A stretch of 64,000 nucleotides of DNA from assembly GCA_031769625.1 (NCBI GenBank), contig JAUIMM010000701.1, forward strand, positions 682,001-746,000, in the 5' to 3' direction. The notes below the pieces were generated by a model. That model searched no databases, was not told the DNA's origin, and saw nothing but the letters and a program-made list of their open reading frames with translations. Shown here in pieces: positions 11,844 to 23,058 of this stretch. The stretch is from Taudactylus pleione. Its lineage: Eukaryota > Chordata > Amphibia > Anura > Myobatrachidae. How positions within the stretch are numbered: the first letter of the stretch is position 1; every line of letters starts with the position of its first letter. The translations under genes were made by a program, and so were the position numbers.

Positions 11844-12400
11844 GGTCCAGATTAAGACCCGCTCGCGAGCGAAGGACGCTCGCAAGCGGGTCGATGTTGG
11901 CCGAATGCGCATGCGCACGACAGAGGCAGCTTCGTCGTGCGCATGCGCAAGACCCGGCGAGCGACGAGGAATACGTCGCTCGGGGTCTCGCACCAAAGGG
12001 GGCGTGCTGTCGATGGTGACTGACAGCACGCCCCCTTTGGTGGGCGTGCCGGGGGCGTGGCTGCCAGATGGAGGCGTTCCCATGGGAACGCCTACCGTCT
12101 GGGTCCGGCCCCACTGACATCACTAGTGATGTCAGTGGGAGTGATTTTGTGATTTTGGCTCCGATAGTGCCAAAATCACTCCAGGGCTTGCGGCAGCGAG
12201 ACCCTACCGCAGGGTCTCGTCGCAAGCCCAATGGTCGCAATGGTCTTGACCATCGCGACCATCATCATGGATGCTCGCATAAGCTGTGGGTGGTAAACCA
12301 CAGCTATGCGAGTGTCCAAGAGGCCGCTCCATTTTTAGGGAGGAGGGCCCTGATTCAGAGCGAGCGCTCTGGTCAGAGCATTCGGCTCTGAATCAGGCCC
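11844..12400 (+). mobile_element. Hairpin-chain element, copy 1 (3-bp TSD AGT)
   Basis: The right terminus is CTCTGAATCAGGCCC and the left a degenerate GGTCCAGATTAAGACCC. AGT lies on both sides (11841-11843, 12401-12403). Eleven successive inverted repeats fill almost all of it: 11856-11892, 11906-11949, 11951-11987, 11991-12042, 12064-12102, 12110-12139, 12140-12180, 12186-12227, 12231-12262, 12271-12313 and 12345-12400. Examples are CCCACTGACATCACTAGTGA with its complement and CACCAAAGGGGGCGTGCTGT with its complement. No protein is encoded. The family assignment (PIF/Harbinger-like) rests only on the termini and the 3-bp duplication. Confidence 0.85.
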
Positions 12401-12519
12401 AGTGTCCTCAATCAGTAGTCACTATTCACGTTGAAGATCACATGGCCCGGAAGATGCCTGTTTGTGTAGGAATATAATCAATGTCATCATCATACAACAG
12501 AAGTTCCACCAGAAATGTG

Positions 12520-13380
12520 CCACCTGTGTCCCCTCCAGCCTCCTGCCCCCTGTGTTCCTTCCAGCCTCCAGCCCTCTGTGTCCCCTCCAGCCATGTCATT
12601 ACAGCCTCCAGCCTGTGATTCCTGTGATTCCAACCTTCAGCCCAGTGTCCCCTCCAGCCCCCTCTCATTCCAGCCTTCAGCCCTCTGTGTCCCCTCCATC
12701 CCCCTGTCATTCCAGCATCCACCGCTCTGTGTCCCCTGTCATTCCATTCTCCAGTCCTCTGTGTACCCTCCAGCCCCCATCATTCCAGTCTCCAACCCCT
12801 TGTCATTCCAGCCTTCAGCCCCATGTTCCCTCCAGCCCTCATCATTCCAGCCTTCAGCCCTATGTGTCACCTCCAGCCACCTGTGATTCCAACCTCCTGT
12901 CCCCTCCAGCCCCTCAAGATTCCAGCCTTCAGCCCCCTGTGTCCCCTCCAGCCACCTGTCATTCCAGCCTCGTGTCCCCTCCAGCCTCCCAAGATTACAG
13001 CCTTCAGCCCCATGTGTCCCCTCCAGCCCCACAACATTCCAGCCACCTGTCTCCCCTCCAGGCCCCTGTTATCCTGTCTCCCCTCCAGACCCCTGTAACC
13101 CTGTCTCCCCTCCAAGCCCCTGTCATCCTGTCTCCCCTCCAAGCCCTTGTCATCCTGTCTCTCCTCCAGGCCCCTGTCATTCTGTCTCCCCTCCAGGCCC
13201 CTGTCATCCTGTCTCCGGTCATCCTGTCTCCCCTCCAAGCCGCTGTCATCCTGTCTCCCCTCCAAGCCCCTGTCATCCAGTCTCCCCTCTAGGCCCCTGT
13301 CATCCAGTCTCCCCTCCAAGCCCCTGTCATCCAGTCTCCCCTCCTGGCCTCTGTCATTCCAGCCTCCAGCCCCGAGTAAC
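12520..13380. repeat. Pyrimidine-rich minisatellite
   Basis: To about 13045 the units resemble CCCCTCCAGCC...TGTCATTCCAGCC, roughly 35-40 bp and irregular. From about 13045 to 13350 a tighter unit of about 28 bp, CCTGTCATCCTGTCTCCCCTCCAAG, repeats around ten times. The long open frames on both strands (such as 12462-13292) are low-complexity by-products. The strong purine/pyrimidine strand bias makes triplex or other non-B DNA possible. Confidence 0.9.
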
Positions 13381-13947
13381 CTCAACAACCAACCCCCTTT
13401 CCTTCATTTCTGCAGCCGGACTGCTCCTTTTTCTTCCAGTTCAGCGTCCTACTGCTCCTGCTCCTCCTCCTCAGGCTCTGGGTCAAGGGGGCGTGGCCTA
13501 ATTGCGGGTCCGCGGCCACGCCCCCTTATGGAGGAAGGGAAAAAAATATTTTTTGCAGTTGTGTTACTGGCCCCCTGGATCCCCCACTGTCCCAAACTTA
13601 GGGCCAGCGGTAGAATTTTTCTTCTTTGAGCTGGCTGGTTGCTGATTGCTATCTCAGCGATCCGAGCCAACCAGAAGGAGAGGTCAGGAGGCTGCCCCTG
13701 CAGTAGCTGAACACAGAGCAGGAGCTCAGTCTCAGACAGGCAGGAAGTGTGTTTACTTTCACTTTCTGCCTAAGCCGAGCAGCTGCAGAGGAAGCCATAC
13801 AACAAGTGCGGAGCTGCAGGACCCTGCCCCATCCACACAGAATAAAGGTAAGAGCTGGATGAGGGGAGGCAGATACATATGGGGAGTGGAGTCTGATGAC
13901 ACTGCTGTGGGAGGGGGAGAAAAAGACATATGGGGAGTGGGGACTAA

Positions 13948-14546
13948 GGGCCTGATTCAGAGCCGGACGCAATTAGCGCTCGCTCGTCCAGAAAATAGGG
14001 GTGGCTATTCAAATGAACCGTTCGCTCTTTGCGGTCTGTTCACGCCTCTAGGTCTGAACGAGCGAACAAAACTTGCGGTCGTTTTTTGGAAAAATACGCC
14101 CCCTGGCCGCTCGCATCCTACGTCATGTCCGCTATTTATTAGATTAATCGAGTACATCGACCAGCATACGAACTGCTCGCTATTCTTGTGGTTGGTTTTT
14201 GCTACCACAATCTTGCAAGCAGTTCTGGCTATAAAATAACCCAGTGACGTGGTCAATGACGCTGCTGTTTTAATTATGCACACCCATAAAACGCCCGTTT
14301 TGACCTTTAAACACGCCTGCGTTCAGATCTCCACTCCCCGTTTTCAAGCACCTTCCCCTGTTACCACCCACATACTCCTCATTCTGTCACTCAAATTATC
14401 AGGCATTCGCTATTTTGCGAGCACATGAATTTCGACCGCACTGACTGGTTCACGCATGCGTATAACAATCCGTGCGCATGCGCAATTGGGCAAACATCAC
14501 TCGGAGCGAATGAGCGGCCGCTTACGAGCGGCTCTGAATCAGGCCC
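13948..14546. mobile_element. Harbinger-like non-autonomous element (TSD TAA)
   Basis: The termini GGGCCTGATTCAGAGCCG and CGGCTCTGAATCAGGCCC are near-perfect inverted repeats. TAA flanks both sides (13945-13947, 14547-14549). The interior has no domain-bearing frame. This is the clearest example in the window of the terminus shared with the hairpin-chain elements, but its interior is not a regular hairpin series. Confidence 0.85.
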
Positions 14547-14949
14547 TAAGGGAGATAATGATACTGCCATGGGGGGAGGGGGAGGCAGATATATATGGGA
14601 GTGGGGGCTCAGGGAACTGATAACACTTATGTGGGGAGGGGAGGCAGAGACAAGGGGTGTGGGAGCTCAGGGCTGATGACCCTGTTATTGGGGGAGGGTA
14701 GGAGGCAGAGACATATGGCGAATGGGGGCTCAGGGTATTTATGACCATGCTATGGGGAGGAGGGGGAGACATATTGGGAGTTAGAGCCCAGGGGGCATAG
14801 GAATGGGTGGACATCCATCATCTTCTTTGCTAAGAAGGAACCCAGTGTGTATGGTGATGGTTACCAAGATAGAAAGAAGTAGGGGGTAACAACAAGCTGC
14901 AATCATCGGCTACCATTATACTTATGTGCTACAACAGCCTACATGAGTT

Positions 14950-16800
14950 CCCAGCCTGTACTATGAGTGATGGGTGCTGACTGTGCTGTGTGAGGGGTGC
15001 TGTGCTGGCTGAGGGGTGATGGGTGCTATTCTGTAATATGTGCTGTGGGGGGTGCTGTGCTGGCTGAGGGGTGATGGATGCTGTGCTATGAGGGGTACTG
15101 TGCTGGGAGAGGGGTGTTGTACTGGGAGAGGGTTGCTCTGCTGAGAGAGGGGTATTGGGTGAGGGGTGATGGGTGTTGTGATCTGTGCTGTGCTGGGAGA
15201 GTGGTGCTATTCTTGGTGAGGGGTGCTGTGCTGTAATCTGCTGTGAGTGGAGCTGTGCTGGGAGAGAGTTATTGGGTGAGGGTGCTGTGCTGTAATCTAT
15301 ACTGTGAGGGGTACTGTGACGTGTGCTGTGAGGAGTACTGTGCTGGGTGACGGGTGCTGTAATCTGTACTGTGACGGGTGCTGTGATGGGTGAGGGGTGC
15401 TGTGCTGTAATCTGTGCTGTGAATGGAGCTGTGATGGGTGAGAAGTGTTGGGTGAGGGGTGTTGTGCTGTAATCTATACTGTGAGGGGTACTGTGATGTG
15501 TGCTGTGAGGAGTACTGTGCTGGGTGACGGGTGCCGTAATCTGTACTGTGACGGGTGCTGCGATGGGTGAGGGGTGCTGTAATCTGTGCTGTGAGTGGAG
15601 CTGTGCTGGGAGAGAGTTTTTGGGTGAGGGGTGCTGTGCTGTAATCTATACTGTGAGGGGTACTGTGACGTGTGCTGTGAGGAGTACTGTGCTGGGTGAC
15701 GGGTGCTGTAATCTGTACTGTGATAGGTGAGGGGTGCTGTGCTGTAATCTGTGCTGTGAGAGGAGCTGTGCTGGGAGAGAGTTGTTAGGTGAGGGGTGCT
15801 GTGCTGTGCTGTAATCTATACTGTGAGGGGTACTGTGACGTGTGCTGTGAGGAGTACTGTGCTGGGTGACGGGTGCTGTAATCTGTACTGTGATGGGTGA
15901 GGGGTGTTGTGCTGTAATCTGTGCTGTGAGTGGAGCTGTGCTGGGAGAGAGTTGTTAGGTGAGGGGTGCTGTGCTGTAATCTATACTGTGAGGGGTACTG
16001 TGACGTGTGCTGTGAGGAGTACTGTGCTGGGTGACGGGTGCTGTGATGGGTGAGGGGTGCTGTGCTGTAATCTGTGCTGTGAGTGGAGCTGTGCTGGGAG
16101 AGAGTTGTTGTGTGAGGGGTGCTGTGCTGTAATCTATACTGTGAGGGGTACTGTGACGTGTGCTGTGAGGAGTACTGTGCTGGGTGACGGGTGCTGTAAT
16201 CTGTACTGTGATGGGTGAGGGGTGCTGTGCTGTAATCTGTGCTGTGAGTGGAGCTGTGCTGGGAGAGAGTTTTTGGGTGAGGGGTGCTGTGCTGTAATCT
16301 ATACTGTGAGGGGTACTGTGACGTGTGCTGTGAGGAGTACTGTGCTGGGTGACGGGTGCTGTAATCTGTACTGTGATGGGTGAGGGGTGCTGTGCTGTAA
16401 TCTGTGCTGTGAGTGGAGCTGTGCTGGGAGAGAGTTGTTAGGTGAGGGGTGCTGTGCTGTAATCTATACTGTGAGGGGTACTGTGACGTGTGCTGTGAGG
16501 AGTACTGTGCTGGGTGACGGGTGCTGTGATGGGTGAGGGGTGCTGTGCTGTAATCTGTGCTGTGAGTGGAGCTGTGCTGGGTGAGAGGTGTTGGGTGAGG
16601 GGTGCTGTGCTGTAATCTATACTGTGAGGGGTACTGTGACGTGTGCTGTGAGGAGTACTGTGCTGGGTGACGGGTGCTGTGATCTGTACTGTGAGGGGTA
16701 CTGTGTTGGGTGAGGGGTGCTGTGCTGTAATCTGTGCTGTGAGAGGTCCTGTGCTGGGAGAGGGGTGCTGGGTGAGGGGTGCTGTGCAGTGAGGGCAGAG
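14950..16800. repeat. Large minisatellite, about 175 bp higher-order unit
   Basis: The higher-order unit is built of short GTGCTGTGCTGTAATCTGTG, GTGAGTGGAGCTGTGCTGGG, GAGAGTT, ACTATACTGTGAGGGGTACTG, GTGACGTGTGCTGTGAGGAG and GTGACGGGTGCTG blocks. The order of blocks is repeated about nine times with few changes, which implies recent homogenisation. It is a G/T-rich strand and non-coding. Confidence 0.9.
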
Positions 16801-17094
16801 GAGTGCTGTGAGGGGAGAATGTGCCCTATAGAATGCCTTCTGAGGTGGGGGTATAAGGAAATTTCCCCTAACACCTGTCCCTTTTTTCTTTAGTTATAGC
16901 AGTGTGCTGTGCAGGGAGAGCCTGGGATTATCTGCTGGGGGCACCAGCCATAATCTTGCCTAGGGCACCTAAATGGTTAGGGCCGGCTCTGTAAACACCA
17001 AATGCTTCATTTTAGTGCTAAATGATATAAAGTAACAAAGTTATATGAATCTACATTTCCACCTAATACGGTTAATGATGTAAGAGTATACTTA

Positions 17095-17165
17095 GGGCTC
17101 TATTTTATAAGGTTATCACTTTTCACTCTGTCTCCTAACACTGTTTAGTAAATAGACCCCTTAGC
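17095..17165. repeat. Half copy of the TCTATTTACTAAG palindromic MITE
   Basis: GGGCTCTATTTTATAAGGTTATCACTT then TCTCCTAACACTGTTTAGTA and AATAGACCCCTTA match the right half of the family at 11239. The left half is deleted. Confidence 0.65.
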
Positions 17166-17540
17166 TTTATATGGAGTAGAAAAAAAGATTTGCAGATTTC
17201 TAATAGCATAGCACTGGAATATCCTGAGAAACCAGTTTATATGGGAGTGTGGTATTTGTTTTGTAATTGTGCAGTCTTTGGCCCACATGAAGGAGGCAAT
17301 TGGGGGGTGGTCATTGTCTTCATTTCTGCCCAGGGAACCCGTTTATCAAAAATTAGCTCTGAGAACAGGTTGCAGTTCTGATTACAATATATAGGTTACA
17401 GTTTGGTCGCTAAGGGTAGGCTCAATGTACAGTAGGTGAAGAATCATTTACAGCCGTGCCAGTTCTTTAACTTATACAAAGGTTATTAGCAATAATTGAA
17501 TAGTATGGGCTAACTTGAATGTGTTTGTCGCATATCTATT
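17166..17540. other. Non-coding, nothing recognised
   Basis: An AT-rich single-copy-looking stretch between two elements. An open frame at 17190-17381 has no LAMP-like pattern and no flanking splice consensus that would make it an exon. Confidence 0.45.
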
Positions 17541-17731
17541 ATTAGTACCAGAGCCGTTCCTAGACTTTTTGGTGCCCTGTGCCAGAGAGAGCATTGGCAC
17601 CCCTCCCCATTTTTTAAATAGGGACATAAGATAGTGCACCTCAAAAAGAACCATGGCCTCACGAGGCAGGGCCAGGGAAGATATAGGGGCAGCCAGGAGA
17701 TGCTGGGGATGAAATAAGAGGAAGCTACAAG

Positions 17732-19483
17732 CAGTGATGTAACTAGTGTATTTGGAGCCCAGGGCAAATTTAAAAATGGAGCGCCCCCCATGTGTCAACA
17801 TGACACACCCCTTTGTCATCACTCTGAACATTCCTTTCCATATGCACCTTAACCCCAGTAGTGCCCCTTATACAGCACACCCACTATGCAATGTCCCCAG
17901 TTGTGGTCCCTCCTATGCAGGCCCATAGTAGTGCCCCTTATACAGTACCCCCAGTAGTGGTCCCCCTTATGCAGCCCCCCATTAGTTCCCCAGTACCCCC
18001 AGTATGTAATGCCCCCAGTAGTGGTAACCCTTCTTCAGCCCCTCATTAGTTTCCCTTATTCAGTCCCCCCGGTAGTGGTCCCCCTTATGCAGTGCCCCAT
18101 GTAGTGGTCCCCCCTATGAAGTGCCCCCAGTAGGGGTCCCCCTTATGCAGTGCCCCTTATATAATGCCCCCAGTAGCAGTCCCCCCAATGCAGTGCCCCC
18201 AGTAGTGGTACTCCCTTATGCAGTGCCCTTCATATATGCCCCCAGTAGTAGTCCCCCCTATGCAGTGCACTTTATATAGTGCCCCCAGCAGTGATCACCC
18301 CTATCCAGTGCCCCTTATACAGTGACCCCTGTAGTGGTCCTCCCTATTTAGTTCCCCCAGTAGTGGTCCCCCAGTGCAGTGCCCCTAGTAGTAAGCCCCT
18401 TATATAGTGCCCCCAGCAGTAGTCCCCCTTATGCAGGCCCCCAGTAGTGATCTCCCCTATCCAGTTCCCCCTGTAGTGGCCCTCACTATATAGTGCCCCC
18501 AGTAGTGGTCCCCTAGTAGTAAGCCCCTTATATAGTGCCCCAGCAGCAGTCCCCCCCCCCAGTAGTAGTCCCCAGTAGGGGTTCCCCCTCCCGATGCAGT
18601 GCCCCCAGTAGTAGCCCCGCCAGTTGTAGTCCCCAGTAGTGCCCCACCTCTAGTAGAGGTCCCCCCCAGTAGTGGTGCCCCCAGTAGTAGCCCCCCACCG
18701 CCAGTAGAGGTGCCCCCCCCATAGAGCAGACACACAAGTTAGAAAAAAAATAAAAAAAAAATACACTTACCTGAATCCACGCTCCGGCTCTGGCCACTGC
18801 TCCCGCCGCCCGCACGTCAGTCTTCCCAGGCTGGCGCACTCTGCATTATGGGAGAGACATCATGACGTCTCTCCCATTGCCCACTGCAGGAGCTGGAAGG
18901 CAGAGCTCATGAGTGAGCTCCAGCCCGGCCCTTGCAGTGGGCCCTGCAGCAGCCAATGAGAGTCTGTCTGACTCTCATTGGCTGCTGGTTATCACACACA
19001 TTGCCGCCACGCGGCGGTGATGTGTGTGCAGCAGCAGCCAATAAGAGTCTGTCTGACTCTCATTGGCTGCTGGTTAACACACACAACGCTGCCGCGCTGT
19101 GTGTGTTATATTGCACAGCCTGAGCCCACCTCCCACCCTCCTCCTGGCGCTATTGGGTAAGCGCTCAGCGGGAGGGAAGGGGCTCGGCTGTGCAGCACAG
19201 GACCAGCGCAGGGAAGCCTAGTGCCAGTCCTGTGTAAATGTGTAGTGCTGACCGCACACTCTGCGGTCGGCACTACACTGCATAACTAGGACGGGCCGGA
19301 CCGTGGCAGGTGGGGAGTTTCACTGGGGCGGTACACCTGTCAAACCGTAACGCAGGTGTCCTAAGGCGAGCTCAGGGAGGACAGAAACCTCCCGTGGAGC
19401 AGAAGGTTCCCTCCCCCCCACGCCGCCTGTCCTATGGCGCCCAGGGCACGTGCCTCGCTCACCCTGCCCTAGTTACGCCACTG
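17732..19483. mobile_element. Inner non-autonomous hAT with minisatellite core (CAGTGGCGTAACTAG ends)
   Basis: The left end CAGTGATGTAACTAG and right end CCCTAGTTACGCCACTG are flanked by an exact 8-bp duplication GCTACAAG (17724-17731, 19484-19491). The interior, in order, is a short end, the GTAGTGGTCCCCCTTATGCAG minisatellite, a TTACCTGAATCCACG block (18767) and a GC-rich half. That half contains a TGGGAGAGACATCATGACGT palindrome (18848) and two copies of CAATGAGAGTCTGTCTGACT. A second copy lies at 30261-31974. Confidence 0.9.
17860..18725. repeat. Minisatellite core of the nested hAT, about 27-30 bp unit
   Basis: Around 25-30 imperfect copies of a unit like CCCCCAGTAGTGGTCCCCCT with TATGCAGTG. 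The same unit recurs in the hAT copies at 24543, 30261 and 39907. Confidence 0.9.
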
Positions 19484-19866
19484 GCTACAAGTGAGAATGG
19501 TAATAAACAGGAAAACTGACAGGTCCAAACAGCGCCCCCTGCCCTGCGGTGCCCTGTGCCATGGCACTGGTCGCACTACCCTAGTTACGGCCCTGATTAG
19601 TACTATGATTTATCAGGCATTGATACGTATTAATAATATGTGGGCCATTTGAGAAAGTGTTTTGCATTTTGCCTTTGCTGGTCACGGAAGGGATATGATA
19701 TACCGTAAATGACCCTCCCAGACATGCAAATTGCATTTAACAGCATATTTGAAACTCCATTTACATTCAGTGCCTTAACTGACAACTTAACTAACAACGA
19801 AGAAACATTTTATGTGGAATAAAATAAACTGTTATGTTTATTTATTTTTCTTTTTTTTTTTTACAG

Positions 19867-19986
19867 AAAAAAAGTTATTTTAATATTGCACCAAAGCAGA
19901 CAACTCCAAACGGCACCTGTGGAGATAACAAATCAAATCTTCTCCTGACATTCCCAGAGGGTACTATTAATTTTGTTTTTGTAAAG
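19867..19986 (+). CDS. lamp2: LAMP-family (lamp2-like) exon, second lumenal domain
   Basis: The exon lies between a long polypyrimidine tract ending TTTTTTTACAG and a GTAAGC donor. It is in phase 0 and encodes 40 residues, including PNGTC and DNKSN followed by FPEGTINFVFVK. In LAMP1/2 the matching stretch is a conserved cysteine followed by a run ending in FxFxVK, so the cysteine at GTC should be the second of the four in this lumenal domain. NGT and NKS are N-glycosylation sites, as expected for heavily glycosylated lysosomal membrane proteins. The preceding exon was not found in the 19.8 kb upstream, so the 5' part of the gene lies outside the window or is too diverged to see by eye. Confidence 0.85.
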
Positions 19987-20159
19987 GTAAGCTAGTTTGC
20001 TTGTCATGTAACAATGTCTTTATATAGATGTGGTGCAAGTTAGGGGATTGCACATACAGATAGAAAAAGCCTCACCTGAGATGTGTCCTATTCACCTTCT
20101 ATTGAACACACTATAAGGTGATCCGAAAGCAACATGCCATATCAATGATCTGTTACAGT

Positions 20160-20565
20160 CATACTTGCCTACTTTTGAAAAGGGAGATTGTGAATACAAA
20201 ACCTATGAGTGTGGCGATAAAGTGGGCGTGTACTACTACATCTGAGAGGCGTGTCATAAACCTGACTTACATCCAAATATAAATGAGCCTCAAAACAATA
20301 AGATCTATTTGTTGATGAAAACACACTAATATTTTTCAGATAATGCATGTAGCCATAGTGATCATTGTGCCTTATAACCAATGCAGGAAAATCATACTAA
20401 TGATCCCATTTGAATGTATATATCTCTGGGTTTTTTTTTTTATATAACAGCTTCATAATGGGGGTAAGGTACAATCGGGGAGATTGGTAGGCTCTTCAGG
20501 GAGATAGGGAGATTGCTACTATTTCAGGGAGTCTCCCTGACAATGAGGGAGAGTTGGCAAGTGAG
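20160..20565. mobile_element. Non-autonomous hAT-type element (CATACTTGCC family), copy 2
   Basis: It is colinear with the copy at 2494-2910, including AAACACACT and CAGGGAGTCTCCCTGACAATGA. GTTACAGT (20152-20159) and GTTACAGC (20566-20573) give a 7-of-8 target duplication. It lies in the intron after the 19867 exon. Confidence 0.8.
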
Positions 20566-21389
20566 GTTACAGCACTTTTTGCATATCAGAAGACCATTTG
20601 TTATTTATGGATCACTATATTGAGAAGTGTTGAACCTTAATGTGAATGCAGCATAGGATAGAGTACTATGTGTGGATATTTAACAGTAGTTCATAAAATA
20701 AATGATCGCATGACATGAAATATATATTTACATATGTAATACACTCAAAAGCTCTATGAGAGTAGATGTGTGCTGGAGTTACTCACTGTTGGTAATAGGG
20801 ATGCCTGGTAGATGAAATCTGTTACTTAAATCTGACACTCTGAATTAGACTGTCCGGTTGTTTCCTTCCTTTCTTACCGCACACCAGAGAGGCAGGTGGT
20901 CTCCACCCCGACGCTGCTAAAATAACAAGTGAGGCTAAAATATTTTAGATTTTTCTGGAAATAGCTGGTGAAACATTTCTTAAATTAGAGCCAGTAATCT
21001 CCAATATCTTTACTTTTTGTTCTTTAAAGATGGACGTAACACGAGTTATAACATTTCAAATATATCACACTACATCCAACTAATATAAAATTATATCATT
21101 AATAAAAAAAAACAACAGTAAAGGATGTTTAATGGATTTTCCTACACATCTCTAGTATTTTCTTACCGATCCTTCCTAATACGCTGCCTTCTTTAGTTAG
21201 ATTCTCAATTTAGGGAGATAATTGTATAGTAGGAGCATACTATATGCAGTCACAGGAGATATCTTTATACGGATTGAGTAGTAATGTAATTATCTGAGAG
21301 GAATCGCTTATTCAGCTTATTTTTGTTCCAGTTCAAAAGAATGAAATAGTAAAATATGAGTATTAGTAGGTAAGTAAGTTGGGTAACCT
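20566..21389. other. Intronic sequence, nothing recognised
   Basis: AT-rich intron of the LAMP gene with no repeat or exon that I can support. Confidence 0.5.
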
Positions 21390-21606
21390 CAGTGGAGTCA
21401 CAAAGGGGGTGCGGGACACACCCAGGTGTCACCCGCCGAGGGGTAACACCAAAGTGCCGAACTCCTCAGTGAAAGGAGCCAGGTGCTGCACTGTAGCAGT
21501 ACATGCAGCACTCAGCTCCTGAAAAAGTGAGGCCATGCCTCCTACACGCGAGGCCATGCCCCCTGCCTGTGAGGCCACACCCCCTATATGGGGGGGGGCG
21601 CCACTG
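21390..21606. mobile_element. Short non-autonomous hAT element (TSD GGTAACCT)
   Basis: It starts CAGTGGAGTCACAAAGG and ends GGGGCGCCACTG, with an exact 8-bp duplication GGTAACCT on both sides (21382-21389, 21607-21614). The interior has repeated GAGGCCATGCC/GAGGCCACACC blocks. Length is 217 bp. Confidence 0.85.
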
Positions 21607-21844
21607 GGTAACCTGAGTTTTTTGTATCCCTAAGGCTGGTAACTCGCATAGCGGGGTATCACACATACCTCCCAAGTAGGTTTGTGGCTAGGATCTTAAA
21701 CTCCCTGCCTCTACCATGCGCAAACTATAAACTTTGAAGTAATACTAATAAACGGGTAACTGTTTATTTCAGTTACACTGGTATTGGAATCATAAGACAG
21801 CATAAGTATATCTAATACACTGCTTATAAAAATCTATTTAAAAA

Positions 21845-22019
21845 TTGTAGAGTGGCAATGTTTGGAGAGGGATAAAGTGGATGGAGATAAATTACCAACC
21901 AATCAGCTCTTAACTGTCATTTTTCAAACAGTCTGTAAAGTGACATTTAGCAGCTGATTGGTTGGTACTTTATCTCCATCCATTTGTTCTCTCTCCAAGG
22001 TTTAGTACATAGACCCCTC
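21845..22019. repeat. Palindromic MITE, GGGGTCTA family, diverged
   Basis: The arms around GGAGATAAATTACCAACCAATCAGCT and AGCTGATTGGTTGGTACTTTATCTCC are inverted. The right end is TAGACCCCT and the left end is degraded. Confidence 0.7.
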
Positions 22020-23058
22020 AGGGAATGTACCCCTGATTTCAAGAGTAGTTATTTGCCCTGGTACTTAGGATTTCCCGTATATTTTCCTAATGTATACACC
22101 TATGCCGGATCTCTACTTGATCTAATAATTTAGCATAAGTGCTACAGCTTGTAACTGTAATTGTTAAACAAAAATGGGGCTATACTCCAGCAGATATTGT
22201 ACCATGGGTGAAATTGTGAATTGGGAGTTAGATTTTTTGTGTTTGTGTAAACTAAAAGGGAACAGAGGTCAGATATGGAGACAGTCCTATGATTTGGTGG
22301 TGAATGAGTCACTTGTAGCAACAGCTGTGGGGCGCACTCAGCATTAAGATCACTTGAGAACATTTCATGTTTCTCAACTGATGGTAGACATTAGGCAATG
22401 AGCTAAAAGTCTTAACTAAACATTTCCTAATTTTATCATTTTGAAACTCTTTTAGCTACATTCTGGCAACCTTTAATGTAATACAAGAGCTCTCATTTCC
22501 TGCATTAGGTTTCCACTTCACATTTTATAGTGTCACAAGTTCTTTGTGTATATTGCTGTGTCAGTCATGCACATCACATGCAGGGTAATTATTAGTATCA
22601 CTGACTATAGAGACACAGCTTATGTACACAATTAGAAAATTTTTAGGCCAGTAAATGAAACAAATCTAGTACAAAATCATTATGTTGGAAAAGTCCAATA
22701 GTTTGCATGAGACCATCTAATGTGTGCACGCACACACATACACATGCAAACACACACACACGCATGCACACACTTTATGCAAATACATGATAGTATATGA
22801 ACCCTAACATCATGTATGTAGTATTGTAAAACAATTATAATGCTCCTTTAGACTTGTTTATTAAGGCTACATTATAAACCCTATTCATACATGGACTGAA
22901 TATATAGTAGCTTTGTGGCCATTTAAGTTTAGTTAATATGACCAAGATTTACCATGTGCAAAACCAAACTTTGTACTTGATTCCGAAATAGATAGCAAGA
23001 AGAGTGAGCGCAACCGGAATGAATACAGAAATTTTGTTTATTAGAATTAAACAATATA
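22020..23058. other. Intronic sequence with a CA-rich tract
   Basis: Non-coding intron. A short CACACA/CATGCA-rich run lies at about 22726-22772. No exon or element with identifiable termini was seen. Confidence 0.5.

Larger units (their letters stand above)
11444..16991. mobile_element. Composite hAT-like element carrying nested repeats
   Basis: The right end is TAGGGCCGGCTCTG (ending 16991), followed by TAAACACC. On the left, TAAACACA (11436-11443) precedes TAGGCATTTTAGGCAAATGCCTAGGGGC. That sequence looks like the inside of the same family with its CAGAGCCGGCC terminus missing. A near-identical 8-bp duplication (7 of 8) supports one insertion. The interior holds a hairpin-chain element (11844), a pyrimidine-rich minisatellite (12520), a Harbinger-like element (13948) and a 175-bp-class minisatellite (14950). 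The missing left terminus keeps confidence moderate. Confidence 0.5.
17549..19595. mobile_element. Outer hAT element (CAGAGCCG ends), host of a nested hAT
   Basis: The left end is CAGAGCCGTTCCTAGAC and the right end CCCTAGTTACGGCCCTG. An exact 8-bp duplication ATTAGTAC flanks it (17541-17548, 19596-19603). After removal of the inner element at 17732-19483 only about 295 bp remain, containing GGTGCCCTGTGCCA near both ends. It is non-autonomous. Confidence 0.85.

Noticed and set aside
12462..13388. Long proline/serine-rich and glycine/arginine-rich open frames on both strands
   Set aside because: They are produced by the pyrimidine-rich minisatellite; both strands are open at once and there is no domain.
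17860..18725. Regular 27-30 bp repeats as a CRISPR-like array
   Set aside because: Units are contiguous and diverged, with no unique spacers, and the context is a eukaryotic hAT element; this is a minisatellite.
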